NCBI RefSeq assembly: GCF_030486405.1
Contig: NZ_CP129613.1
Coordinates: forward strand, 310,001 to 374,000
From: Mycolicibacterium sp. HK-90
GTDB lineage: Bacteria > Actinomycetota > Actinomycetes > Mycobacteriales > Mycobacteriaceae
DNA length: 64,000 bases
Direction: 5' to 3'
A program made the translations under genes and the position numbers. Of the stretch, positions 55,201-64,000 are shown piece by piece; within the stretch, counting starts at the first letter, position 1, and every line of letters starts with the position of its first letter. Below the pieces are notes generated by a model. It saw nothing but the letters and a program-made list of their open reading frames with translations, was not told the DNA's origin and made no database searches.

Positions 55201-58200
55201 GGTCGAAGACCTGGGTCTCGCTGTCGAGGGCGCTCTCGTGCCACCGTGCCCGGCAGTAGAAGCGCCGCGGCATCTTCTCCTTCAACGTCACCTGTCCGTA
55301 CCGTAGCGGCAGGAACAGGTCGTTCACGCCCTGCTCGGCAGCGAGTAGTGCCGGGAACGCCGGGAAGGCGACACCGGTGCACAGGTCCATCAGGACCGGG
55401 TGCATCGGCTCGGTTCCCAGTTGTTCGGCGAGCTCCTCGCCGACCAGGATGTCGCCGATCGCCTCACCTTCACCCAGCCACAGCGACTTCAACGAGCCGG
55501 ACCACGTTGGACCCCAGGCCAGTTCGAGATCCGCGAAGGTTTCGAACAGTTCCTGCGGACGCATGCGCTCGAGCCGCTCGATGGCCTCGTCGACCGGATC
55601 GGACGGCTCGGCCGCCTCATCGTCCGGGGAGACTCCGGCGACCACGGTGCCTTCGGCGTTCAGCGACCAGTCCGCGCCCCGTTCACCGTACGGCCGGCTG
55701 TGTACCTCGAACTTCGAGCCATCGCCGCCGTCCAGCGGATGCAAGGTCAGCTGCACCTCGCGAGAACTCTTCTCGGGCAGGATGATCGGTTCGTAGAAGA
55801 AGACGTCCTTCGCGTGCGCCGGGGTGCCGACCGCGGCCAGCGCCATCGCCGCATACGTCGCCCCGGGGACCACGACGGTGCCGTAGATGACGTGATCGGA
55901 GAGCCACGGCTGGGATTTGACCGACAACCTGCTGGTGTACACCGAATCGCCGGAGGCGAGATCCTTTCCGCTTCCGAGGATTCCGGAACCCGCCGCCCCG
56001 TGCAGATCCGTGCCGGTCATCGCCGCACCCTTGGGCCAGAACCGTCGGCGCTGGAACGGGTAGGTCGGCAACTCGACCCGCCGGCGAGAAGGTCCCTGCA
56101 GCGCGGCGAAGTCCGGACGGTGCCCACCGACGTAGGCCGCGGCCAGTGCATCGGCGATCTGGCGCCGGTCGGCCACGCCCTTGCGTAGCGAGACAATCGC
56201 CCGGGGCGCGGCCAGATGCTCCGGCCACACCTGCACCGCCGCGCCGGACAGTGCCGGCTGGGGGCCGATCTCCATCAACACCGAGCAGCCCAGTGCCGCT
56301 GCGGTGCGAACGCTTTCGGCGAACTGCACCGGCTGACGGGAATGCCGCCGCCAGTACTGCGCGTCGAGCGGGGTCTGGGCAGTCAGCACGGCGCCGGTGC
56401 GGTTGCAGATGAGCGGCAGTGTGGGCACGGCGTACTCGACCCGCGACGCGTACGACTCGAACTCGTCGAGCACCGGATCCAGCAGTTCCGAATGGAAGGC
56501 GTGGCTGGTCTGCAGCCACGTGCAGCGGATCCCCTCGTTCTCGAACTTGGCGACGGCCTGCTCCAGATCCTCAGCGGGCCCGGACAACACTGTGTTCGGA
56601 CCGTTGTAGGCGCCCACCGACACCCGTGGGAAGGCGCCGGCCATCTCTTCGACCTGCTTGGCGTCGGCGAACACCGCCACCATCCGCCCACCGTCGGGCA
56701 GGCTGCCGAACAGCCGGCCACGCTCGGCCATCAGCCGGGCACCGTCTTCGAGGCTGAAGACTCCGGCGACACACGCCGCCGCGTACTGGCCGACGCTGTG
56801 CCCCAGCACCACGTCGGGCTGGATGCCCCAGGACTGCCACAACCGGGCCAGACCCATCTCGACGGCGAACAGAGCCGGCTGGGCAAAGGACGTGTCCCGC
56901 AGGGTGTTTGCGGCATCCGCGCCCGAGGCGAAGATCACCTCGAGCAGCGGCCGCGGCAGGATGTCCTTGACGGCTTCGGCGCAGCGCGTCACCGTTTCGG
57001 CGAAAACCGGCTCGGTGTCGAACAGTTCGCGGGCCATGCCGGGGTATTGGCTGCCCTGCCCGGTGAACAACCAGGCCGTCGTCGGATGGTGGGTGTGCTC
57101 GCCGCGCACCACCCCGGGGCGCGTGCGATTCTCGGCCAGGTCGGCCAGACCCATGCGGGCCTCGTCGATCGAATCGACGACCAGAGCGGCGCGATGCTCG
57201 AAATGCGAACGGCCCGTTCCGGCGGTGAGGCACACGTCGGCGAGGTCGGCGTCCGGGTGGGCGGTCAGCCACCCCTCATAGCGCCGTGCCAGTGCGACGA
57301 GAGCCTCCGGTGACCGCGCCGACAGCGCCAGCACGCTCGTCGCCGGTTGCTCCTGGCTGTCCGTGTCGGGAGCTTCCCGGTCCTCCGCGTTGTCATCGAC
57401 GGTGACCGGCGGGGCCGGTGCCTCTTCGATGAGTACGTGCGCGTTGGTGCCGGTGAATCCGAAGGAGCTCACGCCGGCGCGGCGCGGTTTGCCGTTGATT
57501 CGCCACGGGGTCGCCTTGTCCACCACCTTCACCGGCAGTGAATCCCACGGGATGTGCGGCGACGGGTTCTCGAAATGCAGGCTCTGCGGCAACATCTCGT
57601 GCTGAAGTGACAATACGACCTTGATCAGACCCGCTGCGCCCGAAGCTGATTCGGTATGGCCGATGTTGGTCTTCACCGATCCCATCAGTAGCGGGCGGTC
57701 GGCCTCCCGCGCGCCGCCATAGGCGGCCGCGGCGGCCTGAACTTCGATCGGATCACCCAGCGGGGTGCCCGTCCCGTGCGCCTCGAGGTAGTCGACATCC
57801 CCACCGGTCAGACCGGCGCGAGTCAGCACCGAGCCGATGAGCCGTTGCTGGGCACCGCCGTTGGGCACCGTCAGGCCACTGGAGGCGCCGTCCTGGTTCA
57901 CCGCGCTGGCGGGGATGATCGCGCACACCCGGTCGCCGTCGCGCTCGGCGTCGCTGAGCCGCTTGAGCACGAGGATGCCGCAGCCTTCGCTGCGGACATA
58001 GCCGTCGGCGGAGGAGTCGAACGTCTTGCAGCGTCCGACAGGGGACAGCATCCTGGCGCGGGAGGCGGCGACCACCGTCACCGGGCTCAGCAGCACGTTG
58101 ACGCCACCGGCCAGGGCCATGTCGCAGTCGCCGGCGCGCAGGGCCTGGCAGGCCTGGTGGATCGCGACCAACGCTGAACTGCAGGCGGTGTCGATCGCCA

Positions 58201-61200
58201 CGGCCGGTCCTTCGAAGCCCAGCGCGAAGGCGACTCGACCGGAGATGGCATTGAGTGCGTTGCCGGTGATGAAGTGGGGTTCGATCTTGTCGATCGGCTC
58301 AGCCGAGAGCAGGTGCGCGTACTCGTTGGCGGCCACGCCGGTGAAGATGCCGGTTCGGCTACCGCGGAGCGAGGTCGGCGAGTATCCCGCCCTTTCCAAG
58401 CCCTCCCATACGGTTTCGAGCATCAGGCGTTGCTGCGGCTCGATCCATACGGCCTCGCGCGGGGAGATGCCGAAGAACTCGGGGTCGAATCCGTCGATGC
58501 CGTCCAGGAATCCGCCGAAGCGCGTGTACGTCTTGCCCGGCACGTCTGGATCCGGATCATAGAACTCGTCGATGTCGAAGCGGTCCTCGGGCACTTCGCG
58601 GATCGCATCGACACCCTCGGAGAGCAGGTCCCAGAACGCTTCTGGATCCGCAGCGCCGGGGAACCGGCACGATACCGCGACGATCGCGATCGGGTCGTCC
58701 GCACGGGTGACCACCGGTGCCACCGTGGACTTGGCCGGAGCCTGGAGGTTGAGCCCGAGCACCTCGCCGAGGAGGTAGTCGGCCACGTCCGACAGGCGTG
58801 GGTGGTCCATCACCAGGGTGATGGGAATTTCGTGGCCCACGCCCTGCTCGATGCGGCGGCGCAGCTCGACGGCCATCAGCGAATCCATGCCGAGGTCGAA
58901 GAAGCCTGCCTCCTCGCGGATCTCGGCGGAGTCGACGCGCGTCACGTCTGCCACCGCTTCGCGCAGGTAGTCGGTCAGCAGCTTCTTGCGCTGCTGCACG
59001 GGTGCGCCCTCGAGTTGCTCAACCAGGCGGGTCTTCCCCGACTGCGTCAACACCGGTGCCGCCGCGGACTCGGGAATCTCATTCTCGAGTTCGGCCAGGA
59101 ACGCTCGCCGTCCCGCCTGCTGGTAGAGCGGGAGGAAGCGCGCCCAGTCGATCCGGGCGATCACACCTTGGGCAAGTCCCTGCGCGCCCGAGGTCGCCAT
59201 GACATCGGCCAGCCCGGCCAATGCGTCGGCGGGAGGCAAGGTCTGGATCCCGCGTTGTTCGAGCCGGGCCCGGGATTCCGCGTCGGCCATGCCCGCTGAC
59301 CACGGGCCGAAATTGACACTGGCCGCGGCGACGCCCCGGTCCCGCAGACGCCAGGCGATCCCGTCCAGGAATGCGTTGGCCGCGCTGTAGGCGGTCTGGC
59401 CGAATCCGCCCCACACCGAGGCGATCGACGAGGTGGTGATGAAGAAGTCCAGTTTGAGCTCAGCCGCTGCTTCGCTCAAATGCCAAGCACCCCATACCTT
59501 CCCAGCGAATACGCGGTCCAGCTCGGCTTGCTGGGCCGCGAAGTCCGGTTCACTCAGAGGGGTGGTTCCGTTCTCGCCGGCAGCATGGACGATGCCCGCG
59601 ATCGGCGGCATGTCGGCCTGTATGCCGGCCAGCAGTCGCGCGACATCGTGGGCGTCGGCGACATCGGCAGTGACCACCCGGACGTCGCAGCCGTGCTGTG
59701 CGCGGAGCGCGTCGATGCGCTGAGTGGCGGTGTCGTCGGGTGCGCGCCGGCTGGTCAGCACCAGATGCTCGGCCCCGTTCGCGGCCAGGTATCCGGCGAT
59801 CTCCAGTCCGATCGAGCCGAGTCCGCCGGTCACCAGATACGTTGCATCTCCGCGCAAGTCGAGCGACCCGCCGCTCGGCCCGCCGTCGCGTCGAACCAAC
59901 CGGGGGACGTAGACGGATTGATCCCGCAGCGCGATCTGGTCTTCGCGGGCCCCAGAGCCCGGGACCGCCGCGGCCATGTCGATGAACCGCGACCATTCGG
60001 CGACGGTCCCGTCGGACAGGTCGGCCAGCCCGCCCCACAGCTGTGGAAGCTCCAGTGCGGCGGCCCGGCCGAAGCCCCACAGCGCACCCTGTTCGGGGGC
60101 CACGGTGTCCGCGTCGGTGACGCGTTGCGCCCCGCTGGTGAGCAGCCAGATCGGTGCCCTCGTCTCGGCGGCGACCGCCGCGCGGAACAACCGCCGCGCC
60201 CCGCTCAGGATCCGGTGCTGCATCCGCAGCAGGGACTGCATCGAGGTCGTGCCGCTCGAACCGGCTTCCCCGTCGAGCGCGGTCAAAAGCACAATGCGGA
60301 GGCCGGTTTCGGCCGTCGCGGCTTCTGCCGCCACAACCCGCAACGTGTCCGCGAGCTGCGTCTCGTCGGCGTCGGACGTCGGCAGTCCGATGATCCGGTG
60401 CCGTTGCCCGCGTGCGGTGAGGGTCTCGACCAGCGGCTCGACCGCCGGGGAACTCTCACCGATGAGCAGCCATGTGCAATCCGCGCCGGAGGCAGGAGCA
60501 GGAACCTCGTCCCAGCGGAACTCATAACGATCGTCGGCGATGGACTGCCGGGAGCGCTGCCGGTTGTGTTGTGCCGCAAGCTTGGCCAGCACGCTGAGGG
60601 TCTGCGGGTCGGAGTTCGCGCCGTCGAGCAAGCTGGCGAGCTCCTCGATCCGGCCGTCCTCCAGAAGCCCGACCGCCTGGGTGCGCGGCCCGTTGATGTG
60701 CTGCTGGCCGTTCGGGCGCTCGCGATTGTCGAGGTACCAGTACTGGCGGTGCTCGAACGGGTAGGTGGGCAGGTCGAGCTTTTTCGCGTGGGCTCGCCGG
60801 AAGGCGCTGAACCGGGGCAGATGACCGTGAACGTAGGCGTCGGCGACGGCTTCGGTGATCTGCCGGTGATCGGTGGTGTTGCGACGCAGCGAGGCGATCA
60901 CCCGCGGCGCGGTGGCCGGGTCGGGCCAGGCACCCAGGGCCGCGGCGGTCAGCACCGGTCGTGGACCGATCTCGACCAACAGCTTGCAGTTGAGCTCGGC
61001 CAGAGTGCGCACACTCTTGGCGAACTCCACCGGTTGGCGGGCGTGGCGGCGCCAGTAGGCGCCGTCGATCTTGACGCTCCTGCCGAGCGCTGCACCGGTG
61101 CGGTTGTCGATGAGTAGCCGTTGCGGTGTGGCGTAGGTGAACCCGTCCGCAAACGACTCGAACTCGTCGAGGATCGGATCCAGCAGCGATGAATGGAACG

Positions 61201-63406
61201 CATGGCTGGTGTCCAGCCAATCGCACCGGACGCCGTCCGCCGCGAGTCCGGCCACCGCCCGCTCCAGATCGTCGGCGGGTCCGGACAGCACGGTGTTCGC
61301 GCCGTTGTAGGCGGCCACCGACAGGCTGGGGAACTCATCGGTGAGGCTCTCGGCCCGCTCGGCGGCGGTGAACACCGCGACCATCCGGCCACCGGCGGGC
61401 AGGCTGCCGAACAGGAGTCCGCGTTCGGCGATCAGTCGCGCGCCGTCCTCGACGCCGAACACGCCCGCGACGCACGCCGCCGAATACTGGCCGACGCTGT
61501 GGCCGAGCACCACGTCCGGTTCGAATCCCCACGACTGCCAGAGCCGGGCCAGACCCATCTCGACCGCGAACAGCGCGGGCTGGGCGTATGACGTCTGCCG
61601 CAGCGTCTCCTCGGCGCCTTCATCAGTATCAAAAATGATGTCCAGCAAAGGCTTTTCGAGCACGTCGGCCACCGCCGAAGCGCATCGATTCAGGGTTTCG
61701 GCAAACACCGGCTCGGTGTCGAACAACTCGCGGGCCATGCCGGGGTACTGGCTGCCCTGGCCGGTGAACAGCCACGCGGTCTTCGGTGCCTCGTGGGATT
61801 CTCCGCGAACCAGGCCAGGCGCCGGCCGATCGTCGGCGAGGGCGCCGAGGAGCTCGACGGCGGATTCTCGCGAATTGACCACCAGCGCGGCCCGGTGCTC
61901 CAGGTGCGCTCGCCCCACGCCTGCGGTGAAGCACACGTCGGCCAAGGTGGCCTCGGGGTGCGCGCCCAACCAGCTGCGGTATTGGTCGGCGACCTGTACC
62001 AACGCGGCCGGAGTCCGAGCCGAGAGCGGCAGGATGCCGAACTGCCCGTCGGTGGGTTGCTCGGCCGGGGCCGTAGCCGCTGCCGGCTCGGGAGCCTCTT
62101 CGAGGATGACGTGCGCGTTGGTCCCGGCGAAGCCGAACGAGCTGACCCCGGCGATGCGCGGCCGACCGTTGCGTTCCCAGGGGGTGGACTCCTTGACGAC
62201 CTCGAGCGCGAGCCGATCCCAGGGAATGTGCGGCGACGGATTCTCGAAATGAAGATGCTTTGGCAGGGTCTCGTGTTCCAGCGACAGGATCACCTTGACG
62301 ACGCCGGCGATCCCCGCCGCCGCCTCCAGGTGGCCGATGTTCGTCTTCGCCGACCCGATCAACAGTGGCTGGTCGGCTTCGCGTCCGGCGCCGAGCACCT
62401 CACCTGCGGCCTGGGCCTCGATCGGGTCGCCCAGAGAAGTTCCGGTGCCGTGCGCTTCCAGGTATCCGACGTCGCGGGGTTCCAGACCGGACCGCTTCAG
62501 CGCATCGGCGATCACGCGCTGCTGAGCGACACCGTTCGGCACCGTCAACCCACCGGATGCGCCGTCCTGGTTGATCGCGCTGCCGCGGATCACGGCCCGA
62601 ATCCGGTCACCATCGCGTATTGCGTCGTCGAGTCGCTTGATGACGATGACGCCGCAGCCCTCGCCGCGCACATAGCCGTCGGCGGCCGCGTCGAAGGTTT
62701 TGCACCGACCGTCCGGGGCCAGCATATGCGCGCTGGAGAAAGTGATCATGGTGGCGGGCGTGAGCAGGACGTTCGCCCCACCGGCCAGGGCGAGATCGCA
62801 CTCGCCCAAGCGAAGTGCTTGGCACGCTTGGTGGATTGCCACCAGCGATGAGCTGCACGCCGTGTCGACGGCGACGGACGGACCCTGCAGGCCCAACCGA
62901 TAACTGATCCGGCCCGCCGCGGCGGCGTTCGACGTGCCGATGGCCATGTAGGCCTCGATCTCGGGATACGTCAGTTCGTCGGAGGCCATGCCGAGGTAGT
63001 CGTGGGTGGCCAGGCCGACGAACACGCCAGTGTTGGTGTTGGCCAGGGCCGTTGGTGCGGTACCCGCGTGTTCCACCGCGCGCCAGGCGGTCTCGAGCAG
63101 TAGTCGATGCTGCGGGTCCATCAACCTGACCTCGCGCGTCGACATGCCGAAGAACGGCGCGTCGAACCCGGTCACGTCGTCGACGAAACCCGCACGTCGG
63201 GTTACGACCTTGCCGACAGCGCCCGGCTCCGGATCGAAGAACTCGTCGACGTCCCAGCGGTCCCTGGGTACCTCCGAAATTGCGTCGCGACCTGCGCGCA
63301 AGAGGTCCCAGTAGCTCTCGGCATCCGGAGCTCCCGGAAAGCGCGCTGCGTAGCCGACGACGGCAAAGCGCATTGGTGGTTCACTTTGATTCACAACGGA
63401 TCCCAT
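52298..63406 (-). CDS. pks: Bimodular type I polyketide synthase (trehalose polyphleate locus)
   Basis: Polyketide synthase of 3,702 aa. Module 1: KS (Cys184 in DTACSSS, HGTGT, KTNIGH), AT (Ser637 in GHSVGQ, HAFH as in malonyl-CoA-specific domains), KR (TGGLGSIG near 1192), ACP (Ser1509 in GMDSL). Module 2: KS (Cys1742), AT (Ser2204, HAFH), DH (His2505 in [11 protein letters not shown]), ER ([11 protein letters not shown] near 3120), KR (TGGLGAIG near 3321), ACP (Ser3624 in GTDSL), then an acidic Pro/Glu-rich tail. There is no thioesterase. ATG at 63406 has GAGGAGG eight bases upstream. Position beside fadE5 and a divergent papA gene matches the locus for phleic acid synthesis in trehalose polyphleates. 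Chain release by a PapA acyltransferase is inferred. Confidence 0.93.
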   Translation of the reverse strand: MGSVVNQSEPPMRFAVVGYAARFPGAPDAESYWDLLRAGRDAISEVPRDRWDVDEFFDPEPGAVGKVVTRRAGFVDDVTGFDAPFFGMSTREVRLMDPQHRLLLETAWRAVEHAGTAPTALANTNTGVFVGLATHDYLGMASDELTYPEIEAYMAIGTSNAAAAGRISYRLGLQGPSVAVDTACSSSLVAIHQACQALRLGECDLALAGGANVLLTPATMITFSSAHMLAPDGRCKTFDAAADGYVRGEGCGVIVIKRLDDAIRDGDRIRAVIRGSAINQDGASGGLTVPNGVAQQRVIADALKRSGLEPRDVGYLEAHGTGTSLGDPIEAQAAGEVLGAGREADQPLLIGSAKTNIGHLEAAAGIAGVVKVILSLEHETLPKHLHFENPSPHIPWDRLALEVVKESTPWERNGRPRIAGVSSFGFAGTNAHVILEEAPEPAAATAPAEQPTDGQFGILPLSARTPAALVQVADQYRSWLGAHPEATLADVCFTAGVGRAHLEHRAALVVNSRESAVELLGALADDRPAPGLVRGESHEAPKTAWLFTGQGSQYPGMARELFDTEPVFAETLNRCASAVADVLEKPLLDIIFDTDEGAEETLRQTSYAQPALFAVEMGLARLWQSWGFEPDVVLGHSVGQYSAACVAGVFGVEDGARLIAERGLLFGSLPAGGRMVAVFTAAERAESLTDEFPSLSVAAYNGANTVLSGPADDLERAVAGLAADGVRCDWLDTSHAFHSSLLDPILDEFESFADGFTYATPQRLLIDNRTGAALGRSVKIDGAYWRRHARQPVEFAKSVRTLAELNCKLLVEIGPRPVLTAAALGAWPDPATAPRVIASLRRNTTDHRQITEAVADAYVHGHLPRFSAFRRAHAKKLDLPTYPFEHRQYWYLDNRERPNGQQHINGPRTQAVGLLEDGRIEELASLLDGANSDPQTLSVLAKLAAQHNRQRSRQSIADDRYEFRWDEVPAPASGADCTWLLIGESSPAVEPLVETLTARGQRHRIIGLPTSDADETQLADTLRVVAAEAATAETGLRIVLLTALDGEAGSSGTTSMQSLLRMQHRILSGARRLFRAAVAAETRAPIWLLTSGAQRVTDADTVAPEQGALWGFGRAAALELPQLWGGLADLSDGTVAEWSRFIDMAAAVPGSGAREDQIALRDQSVYVPRLVRRDGGPSGGSLDLRGDATYLVTGGLGSIGLEIAGYLAANGAEHLVLTSRRAPDDTATQRIDALRAQHGCDVRVVTADVADAHDVARLLAGIQADMPPIAGIVHAAGENGTTPLSEPDFAAQQAELDRVFAGKVWGAWHLSEAAAELKLDFFITTSSIASVWGGFGQTAYSAANAFLDGIAWRLRDRGVAAASVNFGPWSAGMADAESRARLEQRGIQTLPPADALAGLADVMATSGAQGLAQGVIARIDWARFLPLYQQAGRRAFLAELENEIPESAAAPVLTQSGKTRLVEQLEGAPVQQRKKLLTDYLREAVADVTRVDSAEIREEAGFFDLGMDSLMAVELRRRIEQGVGHEIPITLVMDHPRLSDVADYLLGEVLGLNLQAPAKSTVAPVVTRADDPIAIVAVSCRFPGAADPEAFWDLLSEGVDAIREVPEDRFDIDEFYDPDPDVPGKTYTRFGGFLDGIDGFDPEFFGISPREAVWIEPQQRLMLETVWEGLERAGYSPTSLRGSRTGIFTGVAANEYAHLLSAEPIDKIEPHFITGNALNAISGRVAFALGFEGPAVAIDTACSSALVAIHQACQALRAGDCDMALAGGVNVLLSPVTVVAASRARMLSPVGRCKTFDSSADGYVRSEGCGILVLKRLSDAERDGDRVCAIIPASAVNQDGASSGLTVPNGGAQQRLIGSVLTRAGLTGGDVDYLEAHGTGTPLGDPIEVQAAAAAYGGAREADRPLLMGSVKTNIGHTESASGAAGLIKVVLSLQHEMLPQSLHFENPSPHIPWDSLPVKVVDKATPWRINGKPRRAGVSSFGFTGTNAHVLIEEAPAPPVTVDDNAEDREAPDTDSQEQPATSVLALSARSPEALVALARRYEGWLTAHPDADLADVCLTAGTGRSHFEHRAALVVDSIDEARMGLADLAENRTRPGVVRGEHTHHPTTAWLFTGQGSQYPGMARELFDTEPVFAETVTRCAEAVKDILPRPLLEVIFASGADAANTLRDTSFAQPALFAVEMGLARLWQSWGIQPDVVLGHSVGQYAAACVAGVFSLEDGARLMAERGRLFGSLPDGGRMVAVFADAKQVEEMAGAFPRVSVGAYNGPNTVLSGPAEDLEQAVAKFENEGIRCTWLQTSHAFHSELLDPVLDEFESYASRVEYAVPTLPLICNRTGAVLTAQTPLDAQYWRRHSRQPVQFAESVRTAAALGCSVLMEIGPQPALSGAAVQVWPEHLAAPRAIVSLRKGVADRRQIADALAAAYVGGHRPDFAALQGPSRRRVELPTYPFQRRRFWPKGAAMTGTDLHGAAGSGILGSGKDLASGDSVYTSRLSVKSQPWLSDHVIYGTVVVPGATYAAMALAAVGTPAHAKDVFFYEPIILPEKSSREVQLTLHPLDGGDGSKFEVHSRPYGERGADWSLNAEGTVVAGVSPDDEAAEPSDPVDEAIERLERMRPQELFETFADLELAWGPTWSGSLKSLWLGEGEAIGDILVGEELAEQLGTEPMHPVLMDLCTGVAFPAFPALLAAEQGVNDLFLPLRYGQVTLKEKMPRRFYCRARWHESALDSETQVFDLEYLDRDGRHLGGVREFTVKRAPREALLRGLGGDATRLLYTLGWHEVPAPPAGDDTAEIAKVSGTWLIAGFDELAAKVPGCIPFDRNTDPELLGQQLVQAHERGIGFSGVVWRSSGPGAADAEARLEAEIANLLSAVHTVQGGSVKLPNGLWIVTERAVATESGEPVDPVQAGLWGFGRTTINEEPALRVKLVDCDGSDEAVQALAGLLATPVDEPELALRQGKLLASRLLPWSRSGHLTVPRGGDYVLAPTERGAIDNLRLTEKDVPAPDEGYVQVRVEAAGLNFRDVLNVLGLYPGDPGPIGGDFAGVVTQLGEGVTGVEVGQRVYGSMQGAFSSRFNVPEQFLAPIPDGVSAVEAATIPAAALTVRLSFDWAQLKPGDKVLIHAASGGVGLAAVQMAQQCGAEVFATASTFKRATLRNLGVKYVYDSRTTDFADQILADTDGQGVDVVLNSLTSEGFIEATLKATARNGRFAEIAKRDIWSPEQMAEARPDIAYEIVALDTVMFTEPDRIRDLLTEVSEGLAAGIDSSRERSSVGVWTPLPAEVYPLTEARAAFRRMQQARHIGKIVVQIPNPLQPKADRSYLITGGLGAIGLHTAAYLAQLGAGDLVLTSRRAPDADTQKAIDEITERYKTRVHVFTADVGDEAEAAKLLERIRAELPPLAGVAHLAGVLDDALLGQQSVERFRTTLAPKAYGGVHLDRLTKDDELDFFIVSSSVSSLFGSPGQSNYATANALLDGLIAQRRAQGLPATGVNFGPWAQGGMASSDAATANISAQGLIPLDPSAALAALAEVVANGTGQATVLKANWQRAAKVLGSSRPPILDLVLPSAVGEITGDSELLKQLMEIPVPQRAGFVTEFLQREVQNFLRLAQPPAASSRFLDLGTDSLMAIELRNRLHSQFGGKFTINATAVFDYPTIGGLAEYLVGQLPDADAAESPSDAAESPEPAEPSDETPGAPEEPQSED

Positions 63407-63638
63407 GCCGTTGTCCTCCTCGCATCGGCGTGCAGAATCGCACCTCCGCGCCCCCCCGAAGCGCATGGAGATCAACTTCGCACCACTATCGCATGCGAAG
63501 CTGTGGAGCGCGCGGCTCCCCTTGCCACATCAAGATCTTCCGAGCGTTCGCCGTGGAAGCACGGGTATGTTGAGCCGCGGGGGGTTCCGCCGGCCCGGGC
63601 AGCGGCTGCGCGGGAATCACTACTGGGAGGGCCAGGTT

Positions 63639-64000
63639 TTGCGGATCGGTAAGATAACTGTTGGCGCACTTGATGAATGGTCATTGAGTCCTGGCGCGGT
63701 CACCTCCTGGCATCCCACGGCCGCCGCTCAGGAAACAGCCATGCGAGCTCCGGTGAGTGCAGTTCCGGTTAGCTACATGCAGAGCCAACATCTGCGTAAT
63801 TACAGTGATCGCAAAGCGGTCGGGCTGAACTTCTCGCGGCAGATCATCGCAAGCTGTGAGGTTGCTGGGCAATGTGATATCGCGGCGATGGATCACGCTG
63901 TGAACACCTATCTACGCCGGCACGACACATTCCGGAGTTGGTTCAAAAAAGCCGACGATGGCGAATTCGTAAGGCATGCAATCGAAGATCCGGCTGATAT
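63639..64000 (+). CDS. papA3: PapA-family acyltransferase, 5' part (PapA3-like)
   Basis: First 120 codons of a polyketide-associated acyltransferase; the gene runs off the window. The N terminus MRIGKITVGALDEWSLSPGA followed by VTSWHPTAAAQ, then VPVSYMQSQHLRNY and VNTYLRRHDTFRSWF, is that of the condensation-domain-like PapA family; the catalytic HHxxxDG has not yet been reached. The TTG start at 63639 follows GGAGGG and fits the family start, although it lacks ATG. It is divergent from the polyketide synthase across a 232-bp gap with no other gene. In the polyphleate pathway PapA3 attaches acyl groups to trehalose. Confidence 0.85.
   Translation, partial: MRIGKITVGALDEWSLSPGAVTSWHPTAAAQETAMRAPVSAVPVSYMQSQHLRNYSDRKAVGLNFSRQIIASCEVAGQCDIAAMDHAVNTYLRRHDTFRSWFKKADDGEFVRHAIEDPAD

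Noticed and set aside
1..64000. tRNA, rRNA or insertion sequences
   Set aside because: I saw no tRNA-like cloverleaf, rRNA stretch or transposase anywhere in the window.

Overview
The window is high-GC actinobacterial chromosome, and gene content and order point to a rapidly growing mycobacterium (Mycolicibacterium-like). From 37 to about 51,000 the order follows the M. tuberculosis Rv0225-Rv0244c backbone: glycosyltransferase, membrane protein, DUF3068 protein, acyltransferase, php, TetR, R2lox, aftD with its small DUF2613 partner, lpqI, TetR, htdX, fabG4, fadA2, fadE5. These assignments come from recognising the proteins, not from a database search. Lineage-specific blocks are inserted into this backbone.

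Regions. 37-6,891: envelope genes and an acyl-CoA synthetase broken by a one-base frameshift. 6,893-12,181: lactonase/phosphotriesterase, PPOX protein, MarR regulator, YcaC-like hydrolase, methyltransferase, GNAT protein, MFS exporter. 12,203-13,874: TetR with a perfect palindrome upstream, then R2lox. 14,214-19,918: arabinogalactan arabinosyltransferase AftD and the lipoprotein glycosidase LpqI, followed by three tandem copies of a 26-bp palindromic repeat. 21,971-24,652: a tight three-gene type VII secretion-like unit (EspC-like protein, WxG/alpha-beta hydrolase, lipoprotein). 27,501-33,080: a jetABC (Wadjet/MksBEF-type SMC) operon without a visible jetD nuclease, followed by two lower-GC membrane-protein genes and a long hairpin. 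34,237-37,829: htdX-fabG4 divergent from fadA2. About 38,068-38,177: a structured small RNA ending in a T tract, at the position of the mycobacterial F6 sRNA downstream of fadA2. 38,213-48,903: LLM oxidoreductase, two-component system, mmpS-mmpL with a divergent TetR, small envelope-stress proteins, phospholipase D. 49,074-52,225: fadE5 and an NAD(P)-binding reductase. 52,298-64,000: an 11-kb bimodular type I polyketide synthase and the start of a divergent papA gene, which together match the trehalose polyphleate locus.

How the parts fit. Much of the window serves the cell envelope: arabinan synthesis, peptidoglycan fragment turnover, fatty-acyl metabolism, and polyketide lipid synthesis and export. 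fabG4/fadA2 and fadE5 lie 13 kb apart but have near-identical 14-bp operator-like palindromes upstream, which suggests one shared regulator. The most unusual parts are the Wadjet-like operon without its nuclease, the type VII effector-like trio, and the polyketide synthase, whose two modules fit the four-carbon repeat of phleic acids although module 1 lacks a dehydratase.
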